A DNA stretch of 5,465 nucleotides from Candidatus Zambryskibacteria bacterium CG10_big_fil_rev_8_21_14_0_10_34_34 (GTDB lineage: Bacteria > Patescibacteriota > Minisyncoccia > Phycocordibacterales > WO2-35-19), in the NCBI GenBank assembly GCA_002771075.1, contig PCXM01000023.1:1-5465 (forward strand). The letters run 5' to 3'. The position numbers were made by a program, and so were the translations under genes. This document shows positions 4,980 through 5,465 of the stretch, one piece after another. Below the pieces are notes generated by a model that worked only from the letters and a program-made list of their open reading frames with translations, was not told the DNA's origin and did no database searches. Numbering within the stretch: position 1 is the stretch's first letter; each line of letters opens with the position of its first letter.

Positions 4980-5465
4980 ATGAATTTTCACATAATCACT
5001 TTATTTCCAGATATTTTTAAATCTTATTTAAATGAGTCTATTTTAGCGCGCGCCATAAAAAATAAAAAAATAAAATTTTCTTTGTATAATCCTCGTGATG
5101 TTGTAAAACCAACTGGAGCTCAAAAGAAAAATGATAAACCATATCTACGAGTTGATGAAAAACCATATGGAGGAGGAGCTGGTATGGTCTTACAAGCAGA
5201 ACCAATCTTAAAAACATTTACCAAAATCAAAAAGAAGATAAAAAACAAAAAAACCAAAGTGGTCATCTTTTCAGCTAAAGGCAAAATGTTCAATCAAAAA
5301 ATGGCTTATGATTGGACCAAAAAATATAAAGAAATGATCTTCGTTACCGGTCGTTATGAGGGAATTGACGAAAGAGTAAAAACAGCTTTAAGAGCAGAAG
5401 AGATTTCAATTGGTCCATATGTTTTAACTGATGGCGATGTGGCAACTATGGTTGTTTTTTCAGCG
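4980..5465 (+). CDS. trmD: tRNA (guanine37-N1)-methyltransferase TrmD, 5' portion (cut by window edge)
   Basis: Transfers a methyl group from S-adenosylmethionine to N1 of G37 next to the anticodon, preventing +1 frameshifting. 162 codons are visible of a usual 230-260. Landmarks in order: MNFHIITLFPDIF (1-13), ARAIKNKKIKF (23-33), NPRD (37-40), VDEKPYGGGAGMVLQAEPI (58-76), the strand VVIFSAKGK (94-102, usual LSPQG region), GRYEGIDERV (124-133) and EISIGPYVLTDGDVATM (141-157). The last three belong to the SPOUT trefoil-knot, SAM-binding region. The usual loop reads SIGDYVLTGGELPAM; here the Asp is Pro146, the first Gly is Asp151 and the Glu is Asp153. This is a variant rather than obvious loss of function. 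The C-terminal domain with the general-base aspartate lies beyond the window. The ATG at 4980 is the only start before the conserved N-terminus and has no Shine-Dalgarno sequence. No rimM gene lies between khpA and trmD. Confidence 0.96.
   Translation, partial: MNFHIITLFPDIFKSYLNESILARAIKNKKIKFSLYNPRDVVKPTGAQKKNDKPYLRVDEKPYGGGAGMVLQAEPILKTFTKIKKKIKNKKTKVVIFSAKGKMFNQKMAYDWTKKYKEMIFVTGRYEGIDERVKTALRAEEISIGPYVLTDGDVATMVVFSA

Noticed and set aside
1..5465. Alternative genetic code with TGA as glycine or tryptophan
   Set aside because: No in-frame TGA occurs in any of the six genes, tryptophan uses TGG, glycine uses GGN, and all complete genes end in TAA.
1..5465. Mobile element, CRISPR array, tRNA or other RNA gene, or defence system
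   Set aside because: Nearly all sequence is accounted for by six genes; the gaps are under 100 bp and contain no tandem spaced repeats, transposase motifs, attachment-like duplications or tRNA-like folds that I can see.

Overview
The window looks like ordinary housekeeping chromosome from an AT-rich bacterium with a compact genome, most likely a member of the Candidate Phyla Radiation (Patescibacteria, perhaps Parcubacteria-like). The reasons are the S16 start (MLMIRLQRVGRKHEP), the adjacent rpsP, khpA and trmD genes with no rimM between them, short intergenic gaps, no clear Shine-Dalgarno sequences, and proteins with added tails. This placement is inferred from remembered family features, not from a search. 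No in-frame TGA is seen and all visible stops are TAA, so a recoded TGA is not needed.

Left half (1-3675, minus strand): a two-gene carbon-metabolism unit. gckA encodes a MOFRL-family glycerate kinase, and five bases after it ppsA encodes phosphoenolpyruvate synthase, which runs off the left edge a few residues before its expected C-terminus. If GckA makes 2-phosphoglycerate, enolase would convert it to PEP, and PpsA links PEP to pyruvate.

Centre (3676-3769): a 94-bp divergent intergenic region with an extended -10 promoter candidate on each strand. On the plus strand it drives a 90-residue hydrophilic protein of unknown function with a predicted helical hairpin (3770-4042).

Right half (4043-5465, plus strand): a translation and tRNA-modification cluster. 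rpsP (ribosomal protein S16 with a long acidic tail) is followed by khpA (KH-domain RNA-binding protein), then a strong intrinsic terminator hairpin, then trmD (tRNA m1G37 methyltransferase, cut by the right edge). Four of the six starts (ppsA, gckA, rpsP, trmD) lie 6-9 nt downstream of a -10-like box with no ribosome binding site, which suggests leaderless transcripts. I found no mobile element, CRISPR array, RNA gene or obviously novel multi-gene system. The least explained items are the 90-residue protein and the promoter/start architecture.
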